A stretch of DNA of 41,715 nucleotides from Scopulibacillus daqui (lineage in GTDB: Bacteria; Bacillota; Bacilli; Bacillales; Sporolactobacillaceae), in NCBI RefSeq assembly GCF_016908855.1, contig NZ_JAFBER010000024.1:1-41715 (forward strand), read 5' to 3'. The position numbers and the translations under genes were made by a program. Shown here one piece after another: positions 1-8,612 of this stretch. Position 1 is the stretch's first letter; the number at the start of each line of letters is the position of its first letter. The notes beneath the pieces are model-generated. The model ran no database searches, had not been told where the DNA came from, and worked only from the letters and a program-made list of their open reading frames with translations.

Positions 1-5
1 ACATG

Positions 6-121
6 TCTGGCGGCAATGGCGAAGAGGTCACACCCGTTCCCATCCCGAACACGGTCGTTAAGCTCTTCAGCGCCGATGGTAATTGGGGGCTTCCCCCTGT
101 GAGAGTAGGACGCTGCCAGGC
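6..121 (+). rRNA. rrf: 5S ribosomal RNA
   Basis: The sequence matches the Bacillus 5S rRNA pattern throughout, including the conserved GAAGAGGTCACACCCGTTCC and GAGAGTAGGACG blocks. The two ends (CTGGCGGC at 7-14 and GCTGCCAG near 112-119) pair to form the terminal helix. The length of about 116 nt is normal for Bacillales. It must be the last gene of an rRNA operon whose 16S and 23S genes lie to the left of the window. The ends are set from the helix and are good to a base or two. Confidence 0.96.
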
Positions 122-130
122 AATCGTATC

Positions 131-166
131 AAGAGATAGTCCTTAAAGAGGTCTATCTCTTTTTCT
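131..166 (+). terminator. Terminator of the rRNA operon
   Basis: AAGAGATAG (131-139) pairs with CTATCTCTT (153-161) and a T run follows. The stem extends inward through GTCC/GGTC with one mismatch. It lies directly after the 5S gene. Confidence 0.85.
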
Positions 167-206
167 TTGTGTAAAATGATGAACATACAGACTGTGCGCT
201 GTTGAG

Positions 207-236
207 TTGATTATTTGGGGCGAAATATGCTATAAA
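207..236 (+). promoter_or_regulatory. Possible SigA promoter for the thiL operon
   Basis: TTGATT (207-212) and TATAAA (231-236) are 18 bases apart in the gap between the rRNA terminator and thiL. TATGCT (226-231) with TTGAGT (202-207) is an overlapping alternative, also with an 18-base spacer. Only the match to consensus supports it. Confidence 0.35.
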
Positions 237-354
237 ACTGTGATTAATGATAATATTATAAGGAAATCATTAAGATAGAAGCGATTCGTGATATGATAGA
301 ATTGTCTGCAGAGGTTTTATATGTATAAATAAAACAAAACTAAGGGTGTAAATT

Positions 355-1344
355 GTGGTAGATGAATTTAGCCTTATTCAATCCATTCAACCGAAAGAAA
401 AGCGGCACAAAGATCTTATGACAGGCATTGGTGATGATGCGGCAGTTTATAGAACAGATCATCATGCTGAACAAATGATTTGCATGGATACGATGACCGA
501 AGGCATTCATTTTACAAGCGCAACAATGAAGGCGTATGATATAGGTTGGAAAGCACTGGCTGCTAATATCAGCGATATTGCAGCAATGGGCGGCTTTCCA
601 GACTATTACTTAGTATCTGTTGCCATGCCTTCAGAATGGTCCTCAGAAATGAAAGAAATGTACAGAGGGATGGAGGACCTTGGCTCAATGTTTCAAATGG
701 ACCTTATCGGCGGTGATACGACATCGAGCCGCAGCGGATTAGTCATCACGATTACAGCCGTTGGACATGCGGAACAAGGAAAGGTCTTCTTAAGAAGCGG
801 AGCAAAGCCTGGAGATCTTGTATTTGTTACTGGATATTTAGGTGAAAGCGCCGCGGGTCTTGCCCTTTTACTAAAAGACATTGACATAAATGATCAAAAG
901 GCGAAACACCAATTAATTAAAAGCCACCAAAGGCCGATGCCGCAAGTAGAAGCGGCAAGACTATTGCGAGGTATTCCTTCACGCTTTGCGGTTAACGATA
1001 TCAGCGATGGTTTAGCGAGTGAAGCGAATGAAATTGCAGAAGCAAGCGGTGTAACAATAAATATTAATTATCAAAGTTTGCCGGTGAGCAAGTCCCTGTC
1101 GCAATTGGATGCTCATGATCAACGGCGGTTCATGTTAAGCGGCGGAGAGGATTATCAATTGCTGATCACTGCGCCGGAGGAAAATAGTGAAGTCTTAAGA
1201 GACGTTTTTATGAAGCATGGCGTTCTTTTAACGAAAATTGGTGTCGTAACGAGAGGACGTCCTGAGGTTTATCTTATAGATAAAGGCACTAAGACACTTT
1301 TAACTAAAAGCGGATATAACCATTTTAAATCTAATAAGGAGTAG
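355..1344 (+). CDS. thiL: Thiamine-monophosphate kinase
   Basis: ThiL phosphorylates thiamine monophosphate with ATP to give thiamine diphosphate, the last step of thiamine cofactor synthesis, in the cytoplasm. The 329-residue protein has the family blocks in order: GDDAA at 26-30, MDTMTEGIHF at 44-53, NISDIAAMGG at 71-80, GGDTTSS at 119-125, DISDGL at 215-220 and LSGGEDY later. The acidic residues in these blocks bind Mg-ATP. The start is GTG, with the MVDEF opening usual for the family and a modest site (AAGGGTG) upstream. It heads the operon with tsaE, tsaB, rimI and tsaD, as in B. subtilis; tsaE begins 5 bases after its stop. Confidence 0.95.
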   Translation: MVDEFSLIQSIQPKEKRHKDLMTGIGDDAAVYRTDHHAEQMICMDTMTEGIHFTSATMKAYDIGWKALAANISDIAAMGGFPDYYLVSVAMPSEWSSEMKEMYRGMEDLGSMFQMDLIGGDTTSSRSGLVITITAVGHAEQGKVFLRSGAKPGDLVFVTGYLGESAAGLALLLKDIDINDQKAKHQLIKSHQRPMPQVEAARLLRGIPSRFAVNDISDGLASEANEIAEASGVTININYQSLPVSKSLSQLDAHDQRRFMLSGGEDYQLLITAPEENSEVLRDVFMKHGVLLTKIGVVTRGRPEVYLIDKGTKTLLTKSGYNHFKSNKE

Positions 1345-1349
1345 TATAG

Positions 1350-1817
1350 ATGTTTCAATGGATTTGTCAAACACCCGATGAAACGATGGCGTTGGCGGAA
1401 AAATTAGCGGAGCATTTAACTCCCGGTGACGTTTTGACATTGTCAGGAGATTTAGGGGCTGGCAAAACAACCTTTACCAAAGGCATTGCAAAAGGGCTGG
1501 GGATAAAAGACGTTATAAACAGTCCTACTTTCACAATCATTAAAGAGTATCACGGCGGGAAAATGCCGTTGTATCACATGGATGTTTACCGTATTAACAG
1601 CGATGAAGATCTTGGTTTTGATGAATATTTGGACGGTGACGGCATAACTGTCGTAGAATGGGCAGATAATATTGCATCGTGGCTTCCAGATCATTTATTA
1701 AAAGTTGAAATTGAACATTTAGGAGAAACAAAACGCAAAGTGTCGCTATTTCCGGTTGGTGAACGTTTTGAACAGATATGTAAGGAGTTAATGAACGATG
1801 AAAATACTTGCCATTGA
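1350..1817 (+). CDS. tsaE: tRNA t6A37 synthesis ATPase TsaE
   Basis: TsaE is the small P-loop ATPase that works with TsaB and TsaD to transfer threonylcarbamoyl to A37 of ANN-decoding tRNAs. The 155-residue protein shows Walker A GDLGAGKTT at 33-41, the switch-like SPTFTI near 58-63, HMDVYR near 76-81 and VVEWAD at 101-106. AAGGAG lies just upstream of the ATG. Its end overlaps tsaB by 20 bases, so the two are probably translationally coupled. Length and order match B. subtilis YdiB. Confidence 0.95.
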   Translation: MFQWICQTPDETMALAEKLAEHLTPGDVLTLSGDLGAGKTTFTKGIAKGLGIKDVINSPTFTIIKEYHGGKMPLYHMDVYRINSDEDLGFDEYLDGDGITVVEWADNIASWLPDHLLKVEIEHLGETKRKVSLFPVGERFEQICKELMNDENTCH

Positions 1818-2502
1818 TTCATCCAATCTAGTGATGGGAGTAGCGGTGAATGATGAGGAGCGCGTATTGGGCGAATTGATCACTAATGTCAAAAAGAATC
1901 ATTCTATTCGTCTGATGCCTGCTATAGAACAGCTTTTAAAAGATGTTGATCTTAATCCGAATGATTTGGACCGGATAGCTGTAGCAATGGGACCGGGCTC
2001 CTATACCGGAGTAAGAATTGGAGTCACAATAGCCAAAACTTTGGCATGGACATTAAATAAAGATTTAGTCGGTATATCGAGTTTAGAAATTTTAGCGCAA
2101 AACGGCCGTCATTTTAACGGGTACATTATTCCCTTTTTTGATGCGCGCCGCGGGCAAGTTTATACAGGCATTTACAAATGTGAGAAGGGAATTGTAAAAG
2201 TCGTCGAAGAAGATAGATTAACTTTATTGGATAAATGGCTCGAACATCTGGTTCAATATGATCAACCTTTATTATTCTTGGGAAACGATTTGGAAAAACA
2301 TCGTCAAACCATTAAAGATTATTGCGGTACGCTGGCGGTCTTTCCAGAAACGACAATGAATAATCCGAGACCTTCCGAGCTTGCCAATTTAAGCATTGGG
2401 CGGCCGGCTGTTCCTGATGTTCACCAGTTTGTTCCGCAATATTTGCAGCTGGCTGAAGCTGAAGCGAAATGGCTGGACAAACAGAAGAGGTCCTATACAT
2501 GA
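1798..2502 (+). CDS. tsaB: tRNA t6A37 synthesis dimerisation subunit TsaB
   Basis: TsaB is the non-catalytic ASKHA-fold partner of TsaD in the t6A transferase complex. The 234-residue protein opens with MKILAIDSS and has GPGSYTGVR at 65-73 and FDARRGQVYTG near 115-125, all typical of TsaB. AAGGAG at about 1783-1788, inside tsaE, supports the ATG at 1798. It overlaps tsaE at its start and rimI by four bases (ATGA) at its end. The metal-binding HxxxH of TsaD is absent, as expected. Confidence 0.94.
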   Translation: MKILAIDSSNLVMGVAVNDEERVLGELITNVKKNHSIRLMPAIEQLLKDVDLNPNDLDRIAVAMGPGSYTGVRIGVTIAKTLAWTLNKDLVGISSLEILAQNGRHFNGYIIPFFDARRGQVYTGIYKCEKGIVKVVEEDRLTLLDKWLEHLVQYDQPLLFLGNDLEKHRQTIKDYCGTLAVFPETTMNNPRPSELANLSIGRPAVPDVHQFVPQYLQLAEAEAKWLDKQKRSYT

Positions 2503-2951
2503 TTGTTCGTTCAATTTCCTACCGTTTCATGACAATAGAGGATATTGATCAAGTCCTTCAAGTAGAGGAAAGATGCTTCAGCAATCCTTGGAAGAAAGAA
2601 GCATTTGAAAATGAACTGTTGAATAACCGTTTTGCTGCCTATCTGATAGCGGAAGATGAGGATAAGATTGTTGGCTATTGCGGTGTTTGGGTCATTATTG
2701 ATGAGGCGCATATTACAAATATAGCAGTGCTGCCTGATTACAGAAGACAAAAGATTGGTGAGGGATTGTTAAGGAAAACAATACATTATGCCACCCTTCG
2801 CAAGGCTAGAAAAATGAGCTTGGAAGTTAGGGTATCTAATAAAGCAGCCCAAAACCTTTATCACAAATTGGGTTTTCGGGACGGCGGTATTAGAAAAAGT
2901 TATTATACAGACAATCATGAAGATGCTTTAGTAATGTGGGTGAACTTATGA
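2499..2951 (+). CDS. rimI: Ribosomal protein S18-alanine N-acetyltransferase
   Basis: This GNAT-fold enzyme uses acetyl-CoA to acetylate the N-terminal alanine of ribosomal protein S18, and possibly other proteins. The 150-residue protein has the acetyl-CoA loop RRQKIGEGL at 82-90 and the family ending [18 protein letters not shown] near 109-126. An in-frame ATG at 2469 would add 10 residues but has no ribosome-binding site. The ATG at 2499 has GAAGAGG eight bases upstream and shares ATGA with the tsaB stop, so it is preferred. It overlaps tsaD by ATGA as well. Confidence 0.92.
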   Translation: MIVRSISYRFMTIEDIDQVLQVEERCFSNPWKKEAFENELLNNRFAAYLIAEDEDKIVGYCGVWVIIDEAHITNIAVLPDYRRQKIGEGLLRKTIHYATLRKARKMSLEVRVSNKAAQNLYHKLGFRDGGIRKSYYTDNHEDALVMWVNL

Positions 2952-3973
2952 GTAGATTTGATCAAGAGACAACGGTGCTGGGCATAGAAACAAGTTGTGA
3001 CGAGACAGCTGCAGCGGTTGTAAAAGATGGAACAAAAATTCTTTCTAATGTTGTAGCCTCGCAAATAAAAAGCCATAAACGGTTTGGTGGCGTCGTACCG
3101 GAAGTTGCCTCCAGACACCACGTAGAACAATTTACACTTGTATGTGAGAAGGCTATGGAAGACGCCAAAGTTGATTGGAAAGACCTTGATGCAATTGCCG
3201 TTACACAAGGTCCGGGACTTGTAGGAGCGTTATTGATAGGCGTTAATGGCGCCAAGGCTTTATCCTTTGCATACGATTTGCCGCTGGTGCCGGTCCATCA
3301 TATTACAGGACATATATATGCCAATCGCCTGTCAGGAGATATGAAGTTTCCATTAATAGCTTTAATTGTCTCAGGAGGCCATACTGAACTTATTTATATG
3401 AAAGAGCACGGCTCCTATGAAATTATTGGCCAAACGAGAGACGATGCTGCTGGAGAAGCCTTTGACAAGGTCGCCCGAACCATTGGATTGCCTTATCCGG
3501 GCGGCCCGGAAATTGATAAATTAGCTAATATCGGAGAACCAACCATAGATTTTCCGCGCGCTTGGCTGGAACCGGATTCTTATGATTTTAGTTTCAGCGG
3601 TTTAAAGTCGGCTGTTATTAATACAGTGCATAATGCTGAACAGCGCGGTGAAGAGCTGAATAAAGCCGATATAGCGGCAAGTTTTCGCGAAAGCGTTGTT
3701 GATGTTTTAGTCACAAAGACTATTAAAGCAGCTAAAAATTATCACGTTAAGCAAATTCTCGTGGCCGGCGGTGTTGCGGCAAATCAAGGATTGCGTGAAC
3801 GAATGGCATCGGCATGTGCGAAAGAAGGCATCCCGCTGTCAATTCCGCCTTTGGCGTTATGTACAGATAACGCAGCCATGATAGCGGCGGCCGGAACGAT
3901 TGGCTATTTAAAAGGCCATCGGGCGGATATGTCTTTAAACGGGAAACCAGGTTTAAATATAGAAGACTTTTAG
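2948..3973 (+). CDS. tsaD: tRNA t6A37 threonylcarbamoyltransferase TsaD
   Basis: TsaD is the catalytic subunit that moves threonylcarbamoyl from its AMP ester to A37 of tRNA. The 341-residue protein starts with the ASKHA phosphate motif GIETSCDET at 12-20. It has the metal ligands in HHITGH (about 117-122), [30 protein letters not shown] and the late TDNAAMIA segment. The ATG at 2948 overlaps the rimI stop as ATGA; an upstream in-frame GTG at 2936 would add four residues and is less likely. It is the last gene of the operon and was formerly called gcp. Confidence 0.95.
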   Translation: MSRFDQETTVLGIETSCDETAAAVVKDGTKILSNVVASQIKSHKRFGGVVPEVASRHHVEQFTLVCEKAMEDAKVDWKDLDAIAVTQGPGLVGALLIGVNGAKALSFAYDLPLVPVHHITGHIYANRLSGDMKFPLIALIVSGGHTELIYMKEHGSYEIIGQTRDDAAGEAFDKVARTIGLPYPGGPEIDKLANIGEPTIDFPRAWLEPDSYDFSFSGLKSAVINTVHNAEQRGEELNKADIAASFRESVVDVLVTKTIKAAKNYHVKQILVAGGVAANQGLRERMASACAKEGIPLSIPPLALCTDNAAMIAAAGTIGYLKGHRADMSLNGKPGLNIEDF

Positions 3974-4002
3974 GGTCAGGCTTTGTTGGTCTGACCTTTT
4001 GT
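3974..4002 (+). terminator. Terminator after tsaD
   Basis: GGTCAG (3974-3979) pairs with CTGACC (3991-3996) and TTTTG follows. The stem starts inside the tsaD stop codon region. The stem is short, so efficiency is uncertain. Confidence 0.6.
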
Positions 4003-4150
4003 TTATCCACAATTTTTCCACACATTTTTGTGGAAAAATTCAATATAATTAATAAAACGGACGGGAATGTGGATAAAATGTGTGTATAATGTTAATAAGT
4101 GTGTTGATAATCTCTATTTTTGTGGAAAAGGTGCAAAGTGGCGTGGATAA
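4003..4150. promoter_or_regulatory. Cluster of DnaA boxes
   Basis: Eight 9-mers match the DnaA box within 148 bases. Two are perfect: TTATCCACA at 4003-4011 (+) and TGTGGATAA at 4068-4076 (-). TGTGTATAA at 4081-4089 fits the relaxed TTATNCACA form. Five have one mismatch: 4014-4022 (+), 4029-4037 (-), 4102-4110 (-), 4121-4129 (-) and 4142-4150 (-). The second and third face each other as an inverted repeat, and the other five point the same way. There is no gene here. The cluster lies between the convergent tsaD and ABC-F genes, so it is not an ordinary promoter. Binding of DnaA is inferred from the motifs. Confidence 0.82.
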
Positions 4151-4230
4151 GCTTGTTGTTAATTAAAAAGTCAGTGAATGATGTCAATTGCGTTTATTCT
4201 TTAGAAGGGTTTATTCTGAATAAAAATGAT

Positions 4231-4264
4231 ATAAAAAATCAGCCGCTTTATTCAGCGGCTGATT
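4231..4264 (-). terminator. Terminator of the ABC-F gene, overlapping its stop
   Basis: AATCAGCCGCT (4237-4247) and AGCGGCTGATT (4254-4264) form a perfect 11-bp stem. The A run at 4231-4238 is the U tract on the reverse strand. The gene's last sense codons form the upstream arm and its stop codon sits in the loop. Confidence 0.88.
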
Positions 4265-6197
4265 CATAAGCGATTTGCAATTGTTCCCATTCCTCTACTA
4301 ATTGCTCAAGTTTTTCCTTATAATCGATAATCCTTTGGTTTATCTGATGAGCTTTATCGATGTCATTATAGATGTCCGGATCTAATAAGGATTGTTCCTC
4401 AGCTTCTATTTTTTCTTCTATTTGATTGATTTCCTTTTCAAGCTTACTGATTGACCGTTCTAATTGTCTTTCTTTTCTTTTCCGTTCTTTCTCTTTTTCA
4501 TATTGTTCTTTGCCTTCGTTTGCTGCTTTAACAGGCTCGGTTGGGGATAAGCTCTTTTCAAGAGAAATGATTTCCTCTTGTTCCGCTTTCTTATCCACAT
4601 AGTAGTCATAGTCTCCAAGATAATTGGTCAGACCTTTTTGCGATAATTCGATCACTCTTGTTGCAATGCGGTTTATAAAATATCTGTCATGAGAGACAAA
4701 TAGAATGGTGCCTGGATAGTCTATTAAAGCTGATTCCAATACTTCTTTGCTGTCTAAATCAAGATGGTTTGTCGGTTCGTCAAGAATAAGCAGATTGTCC
4801 TTTTGCATCATGAGCTTAGCTAATGCAAGCCTTGCCTTCTCGCCGCCGCTTAACTGCGATACAATTTTAAGAACATCATCACCGGAAAAAAGGAAATTGC
4901 CAAGAATAGTTCGAATATCTTTTTCAGGAGTTAAAGGAAAGTCATCCCACAGTTCATCTAAGACAGTTTTGTTAGATGTCAGTTGCGCTTGTTCTTGATC
5001 GTAGTAGCCGATAGTGACGTTGCTTCCGATGCTGATCTGCCCTGATAAACGGGTGCTGCCGTTAGAAATCGCTTTTAAAAGCGTGGACTTGCCTATGCCG
5101 TTTTCACCGACTAGCGCAACACTTTCCCCGCGGGTCATCGAAAAACTAAGGTTCTTCATGACAGGCTGGGAAGGTTCATAACCGACTGTCAAATCATTAA
5201 TCGAGAGAACGTCGTGACCGCTTTGTTTTTTTATTTGAAATGAAAATTTAGCTGACTTCTCCCCGTCTGCCGGTTTTTCAATGATGTCCATTTTTTCCAG
5301 CTGTTTTCGCCGGCTTTGAGCACGTTTGGTTGTCGAGGCGCGAGCGATATTTCTTTGAATAAAATCATTCAGCTTGGCAATTTCTTTTTGCTGCTTTTCA
5401 TAAGCTTTTAGGCTGCTTTCATATTCAAGTGCTTTTTCTTTAAGGTATTTTGAATAATTGCCGATATACTTTCTCGCTTTCGTTTGAGACAGTTCATATA
5501 CTTTCGTGACAACTTTATCAAGAAAATATCTATCGTGCGAAACAATAAGAATAGCTCCGGGATAGTGCTGAAGATAATTTTCAAGCCATGTGAGTGTCTC
5601 GATATCTAAATGGTTGGTCGGTTCGTCGAGAATAAGCAAATCGGGTTTAGTCAGCAGCAGTTTGCCTAAGGCTAATCGTGTTTTCTGTCCGCCGGATAAA
5701 TTTGCAACCGGGGTATTTTCGTTATAGCCGCCGAAATTCAAACCATTTAAGACACTGCGAATATCAGCCTGATAAGAGTACCCGCCCTTTTCTTTAAAAA
5801 TGTTTTGAAGAGAATCGTAGTCTTTTAATAGTTTTTGATAGCTTTGATCGTCTGAAAAAAGATCCGGCTGGGCCATTTTTTCTTCCATCGCCCGCAAGTC
5901 TTTTTCCATTTTGACGAGCGGCTTGAATACAGACAGCATTTCCTCATATATGGTGCGGTCAGACTCAAGGCTTGTATGTTGGGCTAAATAACCGACAGTT
6001 GTTTCTTTTGCGAAGATGACTTCCCCTTCATCGGGAGTCAGTTCTCCGGCAATGATTTTTAATAAAGTCGATTTTCCCGTCCCGTTTCTTCCGACTAAGG
6101 CGACACGCTCTTGTGATTGTACTTCTATACTAATATTAGATAAAATAAGATCAGCAGCATATGATTTACTAATCTTATTTGTTTGCAGTAAAATCAT
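4248..6197 (-). CDS. ABC-F family ATPase (YdiF-like)
   Basis: This soluble ABC-F protein has two ATPase domains and no membrane part; family members act on the ribosome (translation factors or antibiotic protection). In the 649-residue protein the first domain has Walker A GRNGTGKST at 36-44, then LSGGQ and LLILDEPTNHLD. A charged linker with many Lys/Arg follows (about 230-320). The second domain has GENGIGKST, LSGGEKARLALAKL and again LLILDEPTNHLD. A long Glu/Lys-rich coiled coil ends the protein, as in YdiF and Uup types. The start at 6197 has AGAGGTGA upstream; a start nine codons earlier has none. It occupies the B. subtilis ydiF position between tsaD and moaC, and its substrate is unknown. 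Confidence 0.93.
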   Translation of the reverse strand: MILLQTNKISKSYAADLILSNISIEVQSQERVALVGRNGTGKSTLLKIIAGELTPDEGEVIFAKETTVGYLAQHTSLESDRTIYEEMLSVFKPLVKMEKDLRAMEEKMAQPDLFSDDQSYQKLLKDYDSLQNIFKEKGGYSYQADIRSVLNGLNFGGYNENTPVANLSGGQKTRLALGKLLLTKPDLLILDEPTNHLDIETLTWLENYLQHYPGAILIVSHDRYFLDKVVTKVYELSQTKARKYIGNYSKYLKEKALEYESSLKAYEKQQKEIAKLNDFIQRNIARASTTKRAQSRRKQLEKMDIIEKPADGEKSAKFSFQIKKQSGHDVLSINDLTVGYEPSQPVMKNLSFSMTRGESVALVGENGIGKSTLLKAISNGSTRLSGQISIGSNVTIGYYDQEQAQLTSNKTVLDELWDDFPLTPEKDIRTILGNFLFSGDDVLKIVSQLSGGEKARLALAKLMMQKDNLLILDEPTNHLDLDSKEVLESALIDYPGTILFVSHDRYFINRIATRVIELSQKGLTNYLGDYDYYVDKKAEQEEIISLEKSLSPTEPVKAANEGKEQYEKEKERKRKERQLERSISKLEKEINQIEEKIEAEEQSLLDPDIYNDIDKAHQINQRIIDYKEKLEQLVEEWEQLQIAYESAAE

Positions 6198-6368
6198 TAT
6201 TTTCACCTCTAAATTTAAGCACACACTATATAGTTTATCTTATAATGGAAAGGGCAAGCAACTGATTGTTACGTCATTTGACGCCAATTTTCTTTTGAAC
6301 CTAAAGGGGAAAGAGGCTCTTTATTCATGTACATATTACAGTAAATAAATCTATTAACGGAGGGTAAA

Positions 6369-6854
6369 ATGAATCGTCTCACGCATATGAATGAGCAAGG
6401 GCGCGCGAAAATGGTAGACATTTCTGACAAGTCATCTACTGTCCGTACCGCCGAGGCATGCACGAGTATTGAAGTCAATGAAGATATTTATAAAGCGATT
6501 GTTAATCAAACGGTAAAAAAAGGAGATGTCCTGTCAGTCGCTCAGGTAGCGGGCATTATGGCAGCAAAAAACACATCGCAAATCATACCGATGTGCCATC
6601 CGCTTTCCCTGTCTGGAGTCGATATTCATTTCAAATGGGAGACCTCGCCCTACCGGCTGCATATTACATCGTCTGTAAAAACAAAAGGACCGACGGGAGT
6701 TGAAATGGAGGCGTTAACGGCTGCATCAGCGGCTGCTTTAACCGTTTATGACATGTGTAAAGCACTGGATAAAGGCATGGTTATCGGTCCGACTTATTTA
6801 AAGAAAAAGACAGGGGGCAAAAGCGGAGATTATTTAAGAGAAGACTTAGAGTGA
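6369..6854 (+). CDS. moaC: Cyclic pyranopterin monophosphate synthase
   Basis: MoaC converts the GTP-derived cyclic dihydro-GTP intermediate made by MoaA into cyclic pyranopterin monophosphate, the first stable molybdenum-cofactor precursor. The 161-residue protein has MCHPLSLSG at 75-83 and [13 protein letters not shown] at 104-116, which bind substrate, and the conserved catalytic Asp in YDMCKAL near 128. GGAGG five bases before the ATG fixes the start. No other molybdenum-cofactor gene is in the window. It sits 21 bases before rex, as ydiG does in B. subtilis. Confidence 0.95.
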   Translation: MNRLTHMNEQGRAKMVDISDKSSTVRTAEACTSIEVNEDIYKAIVNQTVKKGDVLSVAQVAGIMAAKNTSQIIPMCHPLSLSGVDIHFKWETSPYRLHITSSVKTKGPTGVEMEALTAASAAALTVYDMCKALDKGMVIGPTYLKKKTGGKSGDYLREDLE

Positions 6855-6875
6855 TTCCCAGGAGGTCGTTGATTA

Positions 6876-7526
6876 ATGATAGAGAGAATACCCCAGGCAA
6901 CGGCAAAACGCCTGCCGTTATATTACCGTACTTTGCAGCATCTATACTCATTAGGCAAGAACCGGATTTCGTCTTCTGAATTCAGTCAATCGGTTCAAAT
7001 AGACTCTGCTACCATTCGCAGAGATTTGTCTTATTTGGGCGCATTAGGGAAAAAGGGTTACGGTTATGATGTCGGCCATCTTATCAATTTTTTGCGGGGG
7101 TTTTTAAACCAGGATGAAGTCACAGAAGTCATTCTGATCGGTGTCGGCAATTTAGGAACGGCATTATTGAATTATAACTTTCATAAAAATAATAATACAA
7201 GAATCATAAGAGCTTATGATATTGATGAAGCAAAAATTGGCAAGAAGATAGCGGATACGCCTATTTATCATCTTGATGATTTGCTTAACGGAGATAATAA
7301 GCATATTCCAGCCGCGATACTTACCGTACCGGCAAGTGCGGCGCAAATTGTAGCCGATAAGCTTGTCTTAACCGGCATTCGTGGTATACTCAATTTTACT
7401 CCAGTAAGATTATCCTTACCAGACCACATTCTTATCCATCACATTGATCTTTCGGTAGAGCTGCAGTCTATGGTATACTTATTGAAAAATTATCCATTGA
7501 ACCCATTAGACAAGGGAGGTGAATAA
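6876..7526 (+). CDS. rex: Redox-sensing transcriptional repressor Rex
   Basis: Rex represses fermentation and respiration genes and leaves DNA when NADH is high relative to NAD+. The 216-residue protein has an N-terminal winged-helix domain (about 1-75, with the recognition segment [12 protein letters not shown]) and a Rossmann domain starting at GVGNLG (89-94). AGGAGGT lies nine bases before the ATG. The gap to tatA is two bases, so rex, tatA and tatC are probably co-transcribed. No clear Rex operator (TTGTGAAAT-type palindrome) was found upstream. Confidence 0.95.
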   Translation: MIERIPQATAKRLPLYYRTLQHLYSLGKNRISSSEFSQSVQIDSATIRRDLSYLGALGKKGYGYDVGHLINFLRGFLNQDEVTEVILIGVGNLGTALLNYNFHKNNNTRIIRAYDIDEAKIGKKIADTPIYHLDDLLNGDNKHIPAAILTVPASAAQIVADKLVLTGIRGILNFTPVRLSLPDHILIHHIDLSVELQSMVYLLKNYPLNPLDKGGE

Positions 7527-7528
7527 CA

Positions 7529-7714
7529 ATGGGCTTAGGGCCAGGCAGCATTGTCTTGATTGCTATTGTCGCCTTAATTATCTTTGGTCCGAAAAAGCTC
7601 CCTCAATTAGGAAAAGCAGCAGGACAAACTCTCAGGGAGTTTAGAAATGCAACAAATGGTTTAGCAGAGGATGAAGAAGACAAAAAGAAGCAGGATGTTG
7701 GCAATGTCAAATAA
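7529..7714 (+). CDS. tatA: Twin-arginine translocase subunit TatA
   Basis: TatA forms the pore or membrane-weakening oligomer that carries folded twin-arginine proteins across the membrane. The 61-residue protein has one N-terminal membrane helix (about 6-19), the hinge FGPKKLP at 19-25, an amphipathic helix to about residue 42 and an acidic/lysine tail. AAGGGAGGTG precedes the ATG. It resembles B. subtilis TatAy in size and position. It overlaps the likely tatC start by 11 bases. Confidence 0.94.
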   Translation: MGLGPGSIVLIAIVALIIFGPKKLPQLGKAAGQTLREFRNATNGLAEDEEDKKKQDVGNVK

Positions 7715-8441
7715 ACGGATGAGTGTCATTGAACACCTCAATGAATTAAGAAGACGGTTAATGATTGTTGTTTTTGGCTTTATTGTCACATTTATTATCG
7801 GCTTGTTGGCGGCTAAACCAGTGATTATATATTTGCAACATTCCGAACAGGCTCAGGATATAACCATGAATGCCTTTCGTGTTACTGATCCGTTGAATGT
7901 TTATATGGAGTTTGCTTTTATTATCGGAGCAGTTCTTGTTTCGCCTCTTGTCATGTATCAGCTTTGGGCATTTGTAAGCCCCGGATTGTATGAGCATGAA
8001 CGAAAAGTCACATTATCATATATTCCGATAGCTTTAATTCTATTTCTTTTAGGGCTTGCCTTTTCGTACTATATACTGTTTCCATTTGTCGTTGGGTTCA
8101 TGGGTCATTTAAGCAAGGAAATGCATATACAGAATGTCATTGGCATCAATGAGTATTTTTCATTTTTGCTGCAATTGACATTGCCGTTCGGTTTTCTTTT
8201 TGAAATGCCAATACTTGTGATGTTTTTGACAAGATTAGGAATTATTACGCCGCCGTTTTTAATAAAAATTCGGAAATATGCGTATTTTATATTGCTTGTG
8301 ATCGCAGGCATTATTACGCCTCCGGAATTAGTTTCTCACTTAATGGTCACTGTCCCGTTGATTATTTTATATGAAATCAGCATAGGCATTTCCAAATTAG
8401 CATACAAACAATCGTTAAAAAGGCTGAGCCATGATATGTAA
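7704..8441 (+). CDS. tatC: Twin-arginine translocase subunit TatC
   Basis: TatC is the six-helix membrane receptor that binds twin-arginine signal peptides and recruits TatA. The protein shows the family opening SVIEHLNELRRRL, several hydrophobic helices, and the loop around FVSPGLYEHERK. The start is uncertain: in-frame ATGs lie at 7671, 7695, 7704 and 7719. None has a strong site; 7704 has AGCAGG about nine bases upstream and fits the family N-terminus, giving 245 residues. With a two-component TatA/TatC pair this is the minimal Gram-positive Tat system. The 3' end forms part of its own terminator. Confidence 0.93.
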   Translation: MSNKRMSVIEHLNELRRRLMIVVFGFIVTFIIGLLAAKPVIIYLQHSEQAQDITMNAFRVTDPLNVYMEFAFIIGAVLVSPLVMYQLWAFVSPGLYEHERKVTLSYIPIALILFLLGLAFSYYILFPFVVGFMGHLSKEMHIQNVIGINEYFSFLLQLTLPFGFLFEMPILVMFLTRLGIITPPFLIKIRKYAYFILLVIAGIITPPELVSHLMVTVPLIILYEISIGISKLAYKQSLKRLSHDM

Positions 8442-8461
8442 ATCGCGGCTTGGCCTTTTTT
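8420..8461 (+). terminator. Terminator of tatC, overlapping its stop
   Basis: AAGGCTGAGCC (8420-8430) pairs with GGCTTGGCCTT (8447-8457) over 11 pairs including two G-U, followed by a T run. The upstream arm is tatC coding sequence and the TAA stop lies in the loop. Confidence 0.82.
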
Positions 8462-8612
8462 CATAAATGCATCTTGGTATGGCATTATCTTTTTTGTTTC
8501 TTTTTTGTTAAGATAATGGTTGGGTAAAATGAATGGAGAACTGATTTCTTAGTATCGCGAAAATAGGGTAAGCATAATGTATAAAAGTAATAATGATTAA
8601 GGCGGGATGATA

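Noticed and set aside
4591-4599. A perfect DnaA box (TTATCCACA) inside the ABC-F gene.
   Set aside because: It is isolated and codes for ordinary residues of the linker after the second ATPase domain. It is not counted in the cluster 440 bases away, though it could add to DnaA binding.
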